Assembly (NCBI GenBank): GCA_932521025.1
Contig: OW051469.1
Location: 5,530,398 to 5,594,397 of the forward strand
Length of the DNA: 64,000 nucleotides
From: Oscheius onirici
Taxonomy: Eukaryota; Nematoda; Chromadorea; Rhabditida; Rhabditidae
Direction: 5' to 3'
Part shown: positions 45,961 through 57,091 of the stretch, piece by piece
Numbering within the stretch: position 1 is the stretch's first letter
Layout of the letters: each line of letters begins with the position of its first letter
Position numbers and translations under genes: made by a program
The notes under the pieces: generated by a model
What the model was told of the DNA's origin: nothing
Database searches by the model: none
The model's input: the letters and a program-made list of their open reading frames with translations, nothing else

Positions 45961-46770
45961 GGTTTTCTGCAAATGACCGACGATTGTAAGACTAGTTATG
46001 AAAAGAAAGCGGATTGGTTGAAAAGCAGGGCATGTTGCTGCTTTCAGGTGACTCGCTTATTATCAAGAGACAACTAGCGAAAGGGACAGTTTGAGCTGTC
46101 GCTGACCAATGTAGTCACGATTACAAAAAGAGTTTTTAAGAATAAAAACTAAAAGATGATGCAATATGAACTGGACCGGGATGATGTTTAGCCTTTGTCA
46201 CAGAGGACGCGCCATCTTCGGCGGGTCGCGGGAGAGACGGACTATCGGCTGTATTGTCCTTTGCCCAGCAAAGGGCAACAACTTTGGCAGAAAGGCTTTT
46301 TCCTGACGCTGCTTACACTATGAAGTGGAATAAAGTAATTACCGTTTGTATCTACAGTTTAGGTCGTTTTTAGTTTTACAAATTTTTTGGAACTACAGTT
46401 TTATTTGAAAATTTTTCAAACCTTTTACTAAAAAGGGCAAAATAAACTCAAGGAGACTTTTAAAGAGAAACTACACAAAGATTAGAGACGAACTGATAAA
46501 AATAACAAAAGAACAATTAGAGATTGAGAGCGCATACAAGTTCCATGCGAGGGCAAAATCTGTGCCAAGCACGTGGTCAGTGACTGCAATGACCAGTCCG
46601 CCCTATTCTCTCAGCGGAGATAAGGACAAAATGAATGGGGAAGCCAGGGAAAAGCGAGAAAAAACCTGATAGGACCGAGACTGTCTGGCTGAAGGTTACC
46701 TTTATCGGAAGTTGAGCCTTTTGCAGGTCCATTTAATGAAGCTACTGGGAAGATAGAACAATTTATTGAT
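45961..46770. other. Intergenic, upstream of methionine synthase
   Basis: About 800 bp. A plus-strand frame of 46 codons (about 46168-46308, MNWTGMMFSLCHRGRAIFGG) is open but has no support. A short hairpin-forming ttgccc...gggcaa lies within it. The right end carries the bestrophin poly(A) signal (tttatt at 46762-46767, AATAAA on the minus strand). Nothing else was seen. Confidence 0.4.
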
Positions 46771-48472
46771 CTAACTTTGACCTCTAATTTCATCGACTTC
46801 TTTCCACTGAACTCGATGTCCGGGGCTGATTTCGCTCAAAGAGTTTGGAGTATCTGGAACAGATTCTTCGACAGTTCCCAACTCCGTTTCTGAAACCCTT
46901 AAATTCACTTCTACTGAACATTCAAACCTGTGCGTCTAGGGGAATGATCAGTTCCGCCATTACTTTTCACCCGCATCAAGCCGTCATCAAACGAGGCTGC
47001 TCTGCTAGCCCGAATCATGAAACAACTTGTGCTTTCGTCAGTCCTGAACATGTATCTTGTTTTGAAAGATAGTGTCAACTACGATAAGTCCGCACAGCTT
47101 CCAATCTGTGGATTGCAGTGAGCTTGGGCTGTCTCTGGAGTGTACAATGGCTCAGCCGTTGCCTCTTCCCAGAATGGATCCTTCCTCAGAGGTGGATGAG
47201 CCGCGTAGTGAGAGTCTACCAAGGCTAATCCGACCTGCAGGTTTCGGTCAAGAAGCCAGTTGGTCTCGAAATCGCTAAAATCTCTCGATTCTGATCAAAA
47301 CAACGTCTTACTCGTCGTCCTCTCCCATCGGATTCAACATGATTTCTGCTACCTTTGTCCATCCCACCAAGAATATAAATTGAAGCATGGACATTACGGG
47401 GACAATTGGATCTACAGCCTGTACAAATCCCGGAATCTGTCTGTTCGGATGGAGAAATTGTCGTCCCATCAGGGCAGTGATGAAGTAGGTAGAGACGGCT
47501 AGGTTGATTACCTAAAATTCAAATCCCCATGTTTGAAAATAAGAACCTGTGTGTAAGCCAACGGAACTTGGACCCAGTCGAAAAAAGTAAGTGTAACTAT
47601 CTGCTCCCTCCAGAGGTACAGCTTTTGTGTCACGTCGACCATGGCCATATCACTGGCTACAAGCCCCATTTCTCTAGCTGCTCCCACGAGAGTTAGAGCC
47701 CATTGAATGGGCAGATAGTACTTTGTATTCGGAGAGACCAGGCTATCGAAATGGGACAGTTCTTCCTCGGTGATGAAGCCTGGAAGAGTCTTTTGATAAA
47801 CTAACTCTATTGGTTGAATCTGTACATCTTCTAGCCTCACCTGAGGCCACAAGATGCTTCACAGTAGGAAGTCTCTTCTTCACAGGCAGCGAAATATCTC
47901 TGAAGGCCAGAGCCTGCACGAAAACCAAGTATCTAAACTACACAATAGCGTAAAAAAAATCCACTCGCCTTATGATGTTCCTCCTGAGCTGCCTTGCGGT
48001 CTCCGTCGTTCCTTTGATATGACAAGCCACAGCCAGAGCTGGTCTGTAATGCACTGTCATAGATTACAAAAAATGAACATACGTGTCGATCCAACCGATG
48101 TTGCTGAAGATCTTTTGCCATCGTCCAAAGACTGCGTTTACATAAAAAGCCAGCATGAAAGTGATTGGTAAAAGGGCAGAATACTGGCTACAGAAGACAG
48201 TGATGTCTTCAAAAACCCTAGAATGTTTACAACAATAATCTATTGAATGTACTTACTCTCTTTGAGGTTCAGTCAACAGGAATGCGTAAATAGCTTTTAA
48301 AATATAGTAAATGGTGGTCCAAATAGCGAATTCTATCAGGACGGATTTCCAAATAGAGCCCTGAACTTGTTTCTTTACATTCCAGAAAATCGCCCACCCT
48401 CCATCTGAGAAGCAGACGAAAAGCAGAGAAAAAAGTCGAGGTGCCGACCTCACGCGAGTATCTAACAGTCAT
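46771..48472 (-). CDS. Bestrophin chloride channel (copy 1)
   Basis: Plasma-membrane anion channel of the bestrophin family. The N-terminus MTVRYSREVGTSTFFSAFRL, LLLRWR then GSIWKSVLIEFAIWTTIYY is canonical, followed by FLLTEPQRE, FCSQYSALLPITFMLAFYV, VFGRWQKIFSNIGWID, RYLVFVQALAFRDISL, KKRLPTVKHLVASGFITEEE, the helix INLAVSTYFITALMGRQFL, then IFLVGWTKVAEIMLNPMGED and DDDFETNWLLDRNLQVGLAL (calcium-clasp region, rich in acidic residues). The C-terminal tail is hydrophilic (GTVEESVPDTPNSLSEISPG) and ends DEIRGQS. About ten exons. The second intron falls exactly after LLLRWR, the same place as in copy 2. Start at the family's usual MT. Confidence 0.92.
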
Positions 48473-48834
48473 TTTGTGCTCGAGAGATCAGACTGTCAAA
48501 CCGGGGGATTAACCGGGACGACCGGTCGTTCTGAATATCATTAACTATCAAAAACAGAGAGGAATTGCGTAACAGCCGGGTGAACTGAGTACAGCTGACT
48601 TTAATTCTGTTAGACTCGTAACTTAGTTTGTGAACAGAACAAAGGCAAAGGGCAGAGAGATTGTTAGACCAAGAAGGTTGGAGCGAAGCCACGAAAAACT
48701 CTCTGCGAGGTTATTTACGCGGCTAAAAGGATTGGTTCTGGAGGCTCTTGATTGCGTTTAATTGCAAGAGATACATAGCTTGTTTGACCAGAACTTATCA
48801 ACTCGATTAAAAAAAGACTCCAGTCTTGGAACTC
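48473..48834. other. 5' flank of bestrophin copy 1
   Basis: About 360 bp upstream of the minus-strand bestrophin. No TATA box, clear acceptor near the ATG, or other feature was recognised. Confidence 0.35.
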
Positions 48835-49067
48835 ATGCTGCAGTTGGATGATCGGCTCTCGGACTACCAACGACTTCTCGCTGAATTCTACCGTGCACCT
48901 TTACCCCAACATGGAAAACGACATCAAAATGGTAGTTCTTTCAAGTATGTAGGTTTTATCCGAAATATGATACCTACAAAATATGTACACAAATAGAGAT
49001 TCGAAGACGGTCGTCATTTGCGAACAAAATACACGAGATAGCGGCCAGATCTACAAGAATGTTTTGA
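48835..49067 (+). CDS. Candidate 55-residue protein, two exons
   Basis: Too short to appear as a long ORF. Exon 1 (48835-48931) reads MLQLDDRLSDYQRLLAEFYR, APLPQHGKRHQN. A 65-nt GT-AG intron (acceptor tacacaaatag) leads to exon 2 (48997-49067), EIRRRSSFANKIHEIAARS, TRMF. The total of 168 nt is divisible by three and both parts look like a single amphipathic, basic helix protein. It ends 20 bp from the stop of the convergent acetyltransferase gene. No family recognised; it could be chance. Confidence 0.35.
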
Positions 49068-49086
49068 AATTGAATGGAAAAACAAA

Positions 49087-50293
49087 TTACCCGTTAACTT
49101 TTTCCGCTAGATGCCGGCCTGACTCAGTTGGATCACTGAAGGCGATCAGCTTACAGTTTTTGGATCGATTTCGGTGGTCGTGAGCGATTAGAGCACTGGC
49201 CAAACCCTTCCGCCGAAAGTCGACATGTGTCCAGGCGCGATTTATTCCAAGCAGGCGAGTTTCTGACTCGGAGAAAGGCTGAAAAATTACGCATTACTGG
49301 AATACCGCGATATACTAGCTGAGATTAGTTAAATGCGATCTGAAGTGAAATGAACAATTTTAAAGTTTCAACGATCGACGATGTCAGGTACGCAAGCAAA
49401 CGGCTTATACACGAGCCGAGAATGTGGGTATGATAAGCGGAACAGCCAAAGTATATAGCAGACAAACCTCTTTTGTGTCGTTCCATACGGCACCGCCTTG
49501 TAAAACTTCTCGCACGATTATAGAGGAAATGGTGAGATGTTTCTCCTAAAACAACTAGATTTATTACGAGAAAATACGATTACTAGCCTCTTCGACCAGC
49601 TGTGCTAGCACTGTACATCTGTCATCCTCTCCCCATATTGAAATGTCTGACGGGAAGCCGAACTCAATGTTTACTACGTCCTAAAATCGCGGTTATATGG
49701 TGACAAATAGCTCTGACTTCAATAATTTGTATAATTTTCCTCGTAAGAGCCGTTTTCCTCGATTTCGACGTGAGATAGCATACTTTCCGCTTCGAGAGTC
49801 TGGTGAAATTCTCCACTTGAACGTCGTTGGGATTTGCGCTAAAATATGGGTGATATTTGTTCAGTGAAATTCTAAAAAAAACCTTTCAAAATCGTTTAAC
49901 TGTTTCCTGGAGACATAAAAGAGCTTCTGGATGGCTTTCTGACTGTGAAATTCGTCGTGTTCTCGGACGTCGGTTCCGTCGTCAACCGAATAGACCATCC
50001 CACACTAAAAACTTGCTGAAATAACATGGAAAAAGACTGGATACCTACCCGTTCACAACGAATAGCTCCCAAGTGTTTTTGGCCAGCGTCCAAGACCATC
50101 TGTTTAAGGTCTTTTGTCGGCAAGAAGATTCGTTTTCGCTCTGAAACGGCCTTTTCGTAAGTTAAACAAGAAAAGAATTACTAGATGTTAGTGGACTGTT
50201 CGTGTTGAAAAGAGAGGGACTGTTGCCTAGTGGACGTTTGTTGGTCGATGCATTTGTTAGAAATGACGAAATTTTAACTTGGCTGGGAGCCAT
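49087..50293 (-). CDS. Eco1/ESCO cohesin acetyltransferase
   Basis: Nuclear enzyme that acetylates cohesin SMC3 to establish sister-chromatid cohesion. The N-terminus is short and basic (MAPSQVKISSFLTNASTNKR). The C2H2 zinc finger is KHLGAIRCERCGMVYSVDDG, DVREHDEFH. Then RKQLNDFE, VVNIEFGFPSDISIWGEDDR, a strand SSIIVREVLQGGAVWNDTKE, and the acetyltransferase core LLGINRAWTHVDFRRKGLAS (acetyl-CoA-binding RRKGLA loop) and LIAFSDPTESGRHLAEKVNG, which matches the family FSDPT..G..LA ending. The protein is compact compared with vertebrate ESCO1/2. The intron 49546-49587 seems to start with GC (GAG|gctagt), the only in-frame join. Start: five bases after acceptor gacatttttcag. Confidence 0.87.
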
Positions 50294-50647
50294 TTTGCTG
50301 AAAAATGTCTATTACATGAACTACCACTTGAAAGGATAAAATTCGCGGCGTTTAAAAAAAGACGTACAATTGCGTACAGTTAAACGGAGAAACCTTAACT
50401 TTTTTTTTCGAAAGGAAAGGTTAATAATCGATGCACGTATACTCTCCAATGAAAACCAAAGTGAGAAAAGAACCGAATGCAAGTACACTTCACCTGCAGG
50501 TTCACGGGTGCCCAAGAAAACAAGGTAAGTTATGAATATTCATTTGTATATGAACATATACAAGATAAAACGTGGGAAAAACGGGCCGTATAAAATGAAT
50601 ATGTAGATAGAAATCAGGGAGAGTCCAAACCGAGAGCGGAGTCGATT
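50294..50647. other. Gap between two minus-strand genes
   Basis: About 350 bp. On the plus strand it contains most of a possible two-exon antisense gene (50431-50709, reported separately). Otherwise AT-rich with no recognised site. Confidence 0.35.
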
Positions 50648-50709
50648 CTACGAGCTGTGCCCGGCCTTGTGGGGAAGGTTGTAGCCGGCTTTGCTTTGGC
50701 GTCGCCTAA
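50431..50709 (+). CDS. Doubtful two-exon small gene antisense to its neighbour
   Basis: Exon 1 (50431-50524) reads MHVYSPMKTKVRKEPNASTL, HLQVHGCPRKQ and ends in a perfect donor (caag|gtaagt). A 93-nt intron ends in agatagaaatcag. Exon 2 (50618-50709) reads GRVQTESGVDSTSCARPCGE, GCSRLCFGVA and stops. The joined length is a multiple of three (61 residues, cysteine-rich end). Exon 2 overlaps the last coding exon of the minus-strand membrane protein, which weakens the case, because good coding sequence on one strand can leave open frames on the other. Confidence 0.22.
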
Positions 50710-51147
50710 AAAGAACTAATGATGAACGTAACAAATTGGACCTACTTGCAGCAGCACCACAGGATGCAGTAGGTCAAGAGACCGGAGAAGGCACCCACAG
50801 CGGCGGGAAGTAAGACGTTCCTGTGGAATGATGATTCGGCGAGCCATTCGTCCAGACCGTTCTTCATGAGGCCGACTCTCTTCTCGACAACTACAAGATC
50901 TTCCTGAATGTGTTGTTGTAAGAAACTTAGAAAAATAACATACGTTGATTGTTGTCATGATTTGATCGTAGGTCGAATTGGGAGCTGCGGCAGAAGAGGC
51001 TGGCATCATCGTGTTCTCGACTTGACGATCTTCGGAGCCGGGATGAGGAACAGGTCCGTCGGGCGTATGGTGGAACTTCGGCCTCGATCCAGACTGGGCA
51101 GCAACGGCTCCGACGAAGAGAAGGATACAAAGAGCTCGGGCTGACAT
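50648..51147 (-). CDS. Small single-pass type I membrane protein
   Basis: Three exons, about 138 residues. Signal peptide MSARALCILLFVGAVAA, a Pro/Ser-rich lumenal part (KFHHTPDGPVPHPGSEDR, MMPASSAAAPNSTYDQIMTT, one N-glycosylation site NST), a helical stretch (EDLVVVEKRVGLMKNGLDEW), one membrane segment (LLPAAVGAFSGLLTYCILW) followed by a Cys cluster (CCCKRR, possible palmitoylation) and a short basic tail (GYNLPHKAGHSS). The family is not recognised; the layout is that of a small surface or secretory-pathway adaptor. Start at the only ATG giving a signal peptide. Confidence 0.72.
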
Positions 51148-51978
51148 TTCGCTGCAAATTCCGAATTATACAGTAAAAATCTGACAAGAAGGCATTCCAC
51201 GCAACTTTTCCAATGCCAGCAAAAATAAGGCAATACTAAAAACGAAAGTGGTAAAAAAGCATTAAAGATTTTTTTCGACAATTTATGCAGCGTAGGATAA
51301 TCAAGACAGCGTAAAATTTAAAAAAAACTCCCTGCAAACTTCGATATAAGCAACAGAAAAGCAAAGACGGAAAGCAGTCGAGTAAAATTTTAGGACTTAG
51401 GTAGATTTACCGTCGGTGAAGGCGATTCGCTGACAAATTACGGTAGAGTTGGCTCGCCGGACCGCGACAATTCAAACTGCATAAATTCAGAAGGCTTGTA
51501 TCTGCTGCAGTTGAAATTCTGGTCAATTTCAACATATCAAACTTGCTACGCACCAAACATTCACTACAAAGAGATTATGTATAGTTTTTATAGCAAAATG
51601 AGCAGCGGAATAATGATATACCAACAAGAAACGATCACTTACTTTCGACTCTTTTGTTCAGAACCCGATCTTGATAGTGTTGTGATCAAAAAAACCTGCT
51701 GGTTTCATAGTCCTACAGTGAGTCCAACCACAGAGTAGTAACAACGTAACGATAGTTTCATCGACTTCTAAACAAAATTGATATCCCTCCACAGCTTTCT
51801 CCTCGTGTATTCTGTCAACAGTCTTCGCTCATTAAAATATGAAATAACGGAATGCTTTTCACAGACATCTGATGCTTTTTAATGCACCCATCTGCATCAT
51901 ATTACACCCCAAACATTATCCTGACCCATAATCTCCTTTCGTGCATAAATGGAGCTCATGCTGCCTCTGCTTTGAAAT
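51148..51978. other. Intergenic, between two divergent genes
   Basis: About 830 bp, AT-rich. An open frame at 51496-51738 is Tyr/Ser-rich, without family match or splice context, and is treated as chance. It must hold the promoter of bestrophin copy 2, but no TATA box was recognised. Confidence 0.4.
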
Positions 51979-54044
51979 ATGACTGTGTCCTATTCGAGAG
52001 AGGTCGCAACCTCTAGCTTTTTCTGCCTTTATCGACTGCTTTTCAAATGGAAGGTAATCTTTAATGTGAACAACAGGAATAAAGCATTGAAGGGTTCCAT
52101 CTGGCAACTCGTATGGCACGAGTACTTGGTCTGGTTGGCCTTCTATTTGGCTCTAAGTGTTTGCTATCGTTTTGCTATGACCGAATTTCAACGAGAGTTA
52201 GTTTGTGAAAAAAATTAGTGATACTGTTTCAGAGTTTTCGAAGACATAGCAGTGTTTTGTAATACGTATTCTACATTTATTCCCATTACCTTCATGCTCG
52301 GTTTCTATGTGCAGGCCGTGTTTGGTCGGTGGCAAACAATCTTTCGAAATATTGGGTGGATCGACTCGTCAGTTTTGCTTTGAAACAGAAAGAGTTCAGT
52401 TCAGACCAGCGTTGGCCATAGCCGCTCACGTCGAAGGAACTACAGAGACTGCAAGGAACATTCGCAGAAACTGTGTCAGGTTCCCTCAGATAATAGCAAA
52501 ACAACGAAAAGATTAGATATCTCTGCCTGGTCCAGGCTCTGGTCTTCCGGGATATTTCGATCCGGGTGAAGAAGCGTTTCCCGACGATGAATCATCTGGT
52601 CACAGCCGGATTCATGACCGAATCCGAACTTGAACATTACGAGTCTGTGGCGAGTAAGAATGCCAAGTACTGGGTGCCAGCTCAGTGGGTCTTTGCTCAT
52701 CTCCGAACAGCTAGACAAATGGGTCTGATATCGTCAGACATGGCCTTGGTCAACGTCAATGAAAAGGTAGGCTATTTTCTGAGATGATAACTGGAGATTC
52801 AGATATTTTCCTTCCGAAATAGCGTCGTGTCTTTGTGCCTGTCTGACTGGGTCTCTGTTCCTCTCGCTTATACTCAAGTTTGACTATTTCGTATAATGTT
52901 TAGTAAATAAATACAGGTGGTCCATCTAGCTGTCCGCTGCTTTTTCGTGTTGGCTCTAATGGGAAGACAGTTTCTGAACCCGGTCCGCGACCTTCCTGGT
53001 TACAATCCGCCGTCTGACATATATGTCCCCATCATGTCTTCTTTCCAGTTTTGTTTTATTGTCGGATGGGTCAAAGTGGCCGAGGTACCCTAAATGAACT
53101 AAACAAGAATGATATTAGCTTTAGGTCATGCTCAATCCACTAGGAGAAGACAACGAGTTTATTCGTGTCATATAAAAGTGATAGTATTTTCAGTGATTTT
53201 GAGACCAATTGGATTCTTGACCGTAATCTGCAAGTGGGTCTTTGCATGGTGGACGACCAGTTTGACAAAGTTCCTCCTTTGGAAAAGGATGCTTTTTGGG
53301 AGAACGTGGAGGCAGAGCCTCTCTACACTCTCGAAACAGCAGTCCTCACTGTCAATCCCCAAATTGGAAGCTGCGTCAATATCGGGTATTTTTTTTCAAA
53401 TCTGACTAACTAATAAGTTTAGTCCTACGAACGCTGACAACATTATGCTCCGTCATACTCAACACAAACGAGTTTCCTCTATACTTGGCAGTGGTAAGTC
53501 CCTTTGTCTACAATTGGAAAATAGTTTAGGTGACGAATCGGAAGTGGTTCCAGTCGTCGGACTGCAGAGGAGCGAGAGCACCAGTAGACGAGGATCACTG
53601 GCTTCGATGAGTAGAAGATTGAGTGCGATTGTCAAAAATATCAAGAGTAAAGGAAAGGGTTAGGCTTTTTTCATCTGGATAAAATATTCAATACAGCCCG
53701 TTTGGAACAGCGTCGTTCAATCTGTGCTCCTTCGGTCGAGACGAACTGTACGAGTTATGCCGAGAGTGAGGAAGCTCCGGGCTCCTCGCGATCTCGAGAA
53801 AATAGTTTGGCATCGTCGGTCCATCAGGAGCCAATCAACGTGGTAAACTTTAAAAGGAAAGCAGTTCAGACACCTCGCATTCGAAAAATTACTCCGTTGA
53901 CAGTACAAGAGTTGTCGGAGATTTGTGAAGAAACTCATGATAATGGTACTTTCAGAGAACCGGACCTGTGAACAAATACATTTAGATCCTTCTCCGCCTC
54001 CTCGACCTTCCAGAGCCAGAAGTTTCGACGAGGACGGATACTAA
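51979..54044 (+). CDS. Bestrophin chloride channel (copy 2)
   Basis: Second bestrophin, transcribed opposite to copy 1. MTVSYSREVATSSFFCLYRL, LFKWK then (after a 39-nt intron at the same codon as in copy 1) GSIWQLVWHEYLVWLAFYLA, FAMTEFQRE, FCNTYSTFIPITFMLGFYVQ, VFGRWQTIFRNIGWIDS, RYLCLVQALVFRDISIRVKK, HLAVRCFFVLALMGRQFLNP, FQFCFIVGWVKVAEVMLNPL, GEDNEDFETNWILDRNLQVG (acidic calcium-binding clasp). It is closely similar to copy 1 up to PQIGSCVNIG. The tail is longer and different, Ser/Arg-rich (SESTSRRGSLASMSRRLS, TPRIRKITPLTVQEL), ending DPSPPPRPSRARSFDEDGY after an intron near 53945. The tail has many candidate phosphorylation sites. Confidence 0.92.
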
Positions 54045-54329
54045 AGAAGAAGAAGGGCAGGGAGAATTCAAACGATTCAGCTCGTAGCAATAGACTGAAG
54101 ATAAATATAAAACCCAATGTTGTTTTGGCTAAATGACCCTCTCTTATCAGCGACGTTGAACTCTCTTTCCCAGCTGGCGCCAAGTGTGCCCTCGAAGCAG
54201 CTGACGAGTTCAACAATCGACTCACACACATGTCTCTCGTTTTCAAACTGCTCTAACCTTTCTTTCTTTTCCTCTAAAAATACAAATTGCTCGGTTTGAA
54301 TGCTCCTGAGAAGATAGTTAAAAGTATTG

Positions 54330-57034
54330 ATGAGGCAAGATGGAAAAACAGCCGACGTTCGTACAGGTCTGTTACTCTTTGAACTATTGCAAACAACCCA
54401 GAGCGATACGGATCTTCTCCATCCTCCTCAACAAGAACTGCTTGGACATTTGCTCTATTCAGATCCGGCCATTACTGTCCATTCTTCGGTAAGATTCTTT
54501 CAAATCTCTTTACACAACCAGTTTACAGAACATAATTGAACTGAGTCAGTTTCTTCCGTCTCAAGATTTGAGAGAGGAATCGAGTGATCACCTTCAAAGC
54601 CAGCAGCTTCCCTCTTCCGAACGCGTCAATGTCAAAGCGTAAGAATTTAAAAAGAACTAGAAAAATTTGTGTTAGAGGTAAGAATACGAGTCTTCGAAGT
54701 GCCATGGAAATACGGAATCAACACTACCAGAAGCAGAAACAGTACGCACAGGACAAGAATTCCAGACACATTACTGGCATCGACTTTGAGGGCAAGATAT
54801 GCTCAGTTTATCAAACGTTTTGTAGGTATACTGAATTTGATCGGAGGATGTAACCGCTGGCAAGTTCTGGTATATCTCTTTATCTCGGCCCAACAAGTCC
54901 CCCACGCCATGTTCAATCTCAGCGTTGTCTACATGATGTAAGTCAAGATATGTTTTTTGAAACTATTCCACAGGTACCAACCGGACCATTGGTGTAAGAT
55001 CCCCTTCTTCAACGAAAAGGCTTTCGAAACTTCCAAGACAAATTACACTTGGCAGCAGGTCCTCGAGACCAGTATAGCCTTCCCCACGGTAGTATATTCC
55101 AAGTTTTGTAAACGTATTTTTAGAAAACAAATAAACAGAGAAGTAAAGAATGGCATTCACAGTGTGACTACTACGAACGAGATGACTATGTTCACATAAA
55201 GAATCTGCCTTGGGATCAGGTTCAGATCTTGTCAACAGAAGTTCCTGTAAAAAGTTGTACGGAATGGGAGTATGACCAGTCGGTTTGTTTTCATACAACC
55301 TTTCATAACTTTCATGTTTAGGTAATGAAGAAAACGGTAGTGACAGAATGGAACAGAGTTTGTGACAACAATTGGAGCAGAGCCCACGTTCATTTGAGTT
55401 ATTCACTTGGATATCTCGTTGGATGCTATTTAGGTGGGATGGTCAGCGACAGGTATCTTTACTTTGCTATATTTTCCATAAAGTTTTAAGCTATGGAAGG
55501 AAAACGGCCATTTACGGGTTTAGTATCCTTTCGGCCATCTTCGGGTTCCTGCTCATATATTCCAAAGAGTTTGAGATCTTCCTCGTGATCAGGTTCCTTC
55601 TGGCAGCCTCAAATGAGGCTGCTGACTTGGCTGCGTATGTTCTTTGCATGGAAGTTACAGGTTTATATTTTGAAAATATAAAACCTGTTTCGATATAGGC
55701 GTAAAATATCGGTCGATTGTTGGAAGTCTCCTCCAAGCTCCGTGGGCACTCGGCTATGCGCTTCTCGCCTTTGTAGCCTACTTGACCAAGGCCTGGGACA
55801 CAATTCAGATGGTAACAGTCATCATACATGTTCTCTCCATTGTACTCCTTCATATGCTACCCGAATCTCCCAGGTTGTTCTCGTTTTCCGACTGATAACA
55901 GAAACCAGATGGCTGATCATGATGGACAGAGCTGGGGACGCTGAACCGATCATTCGAAAGGCTTGTAAAATGAACCGGAAAACTTTGCCTTCCGACTTGG
56001 GTCTCGTTCGTCACGCCGAGAAGCAGAAACTCTTGAAAAACGGGGAAACTCCCTCATTTTTCCATCTCTTCCGTACTCGTGAACTTCGTCTTCGCTACGG
56101 AACTCTTCTCATCATTTGGGTAGAGATTATTCCGTTCGGATAAGTGGAGAAGATTCAGACAGCCACAGCGCTTGTCTACTACGGCCTAGTCATCGCTCTT
56201 TCGGATCAATCATCCCCTGGAAGGTCTGTCTTTGATGGAAACTTTTTCCTGAACAATGCGATTGCTGGAGCTATTGAACTACCGACTCTCATAGGCTGTG
56301 TCTTTCTGCTCAACTTTGGAAGGAAAAGGTTCGAATAAAGTTATACTTTTACAGTGTTCAGGTCGCAAATGATAACCCTCATTGGAGCTGGCATCTTGAT
56401 TCTGGTCGCAATGCTGGTCACAAGTCATCATCGATCAACCGTAAGAATTCTCACAGTTTTAAAGTTCGAGTTTCAGTTGGCTCTCGTATTCATGCTCATG
56501 GGCAAGGCATGTATCCAAGGAGCGTTCAACATTCTCTACATTTTCACTTCAGAACTTTCACCGACTGTCGTTAGGAATAGAGCAGTAGGAGTCTCCTCTA
56601 TGGTAAGGGATATGCTTGAAAAGGAAGAGTAACGGTCCCACCGTAAGAGTCTGAATAGTTCGAAGCGTACGATCCTATTTCATAAACTGTATACATTCTC
56701 TGTCAAGTCAATTCCAGATGGCCAGAATGGGAGCTGGGGCGTCAGGTTACATAGCAATTCTCAGCGACGTGACTCTAGCAATTGTTCCGATGCTCATCTT
56801 TGCTGTCTTTTCTCTGCTTGCTGGCGTTTTAGTCATTTTCCTTCCGGAAACTCAGGATCTTCCTCTTCCAGACACACTTTGGGTAATCCTTGTCTCCTAA
56901 AATAAAGTACAATTCTTCAGGACGCGATTCTCATGAAGACCCGACAGGAGCCCTGTTCTGTCAACAAGATGGATAATCCGGATGATGAAGTCTACAGGCC
57001 GACACCGAAGGAGAGCGAAGAAACACCTCTTTGA
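54330..57034 (+). CDS. SLC22-family organic ion transporter (MFS)
   Basis: Plasma-membrane transporter of organic cations or anions. A long N-terminal region ([57 protein letters not shown]) precedes the family start [19 protein letters not shown] and first helix [20 protein letters not shown]. The large extracellular loop is [18 protein letters not shown] to [11 protein letters not shown] motif A is [19 protein letters not shown]. Later helices include [38 protein letters not shown], the PESPRWLI motif, [20 protein letters not shown] (conserved YTAELYPTxxRN-like) and [14 protein letters not shown]. The N-terminal exons are less certain than the rest. The intron 54792-54825 starts with GC, the only join that restores the family's first helix. 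AATAAA at 57074. Confidence 0.85.
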
Positions 57035-57091
57035 AACAAAGAATGGGTACAATAGAATCTTTAACGGGTAAACAATAAAAATATCCTGAGT

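Noticed and set aside
54117..54299. Small ORF between bestrophin copy 2 and the transporter
   Set aside because: Low-complexity Ser/Leu sequence with no acceptor or family; likely 3' UTR of the bestrophin.
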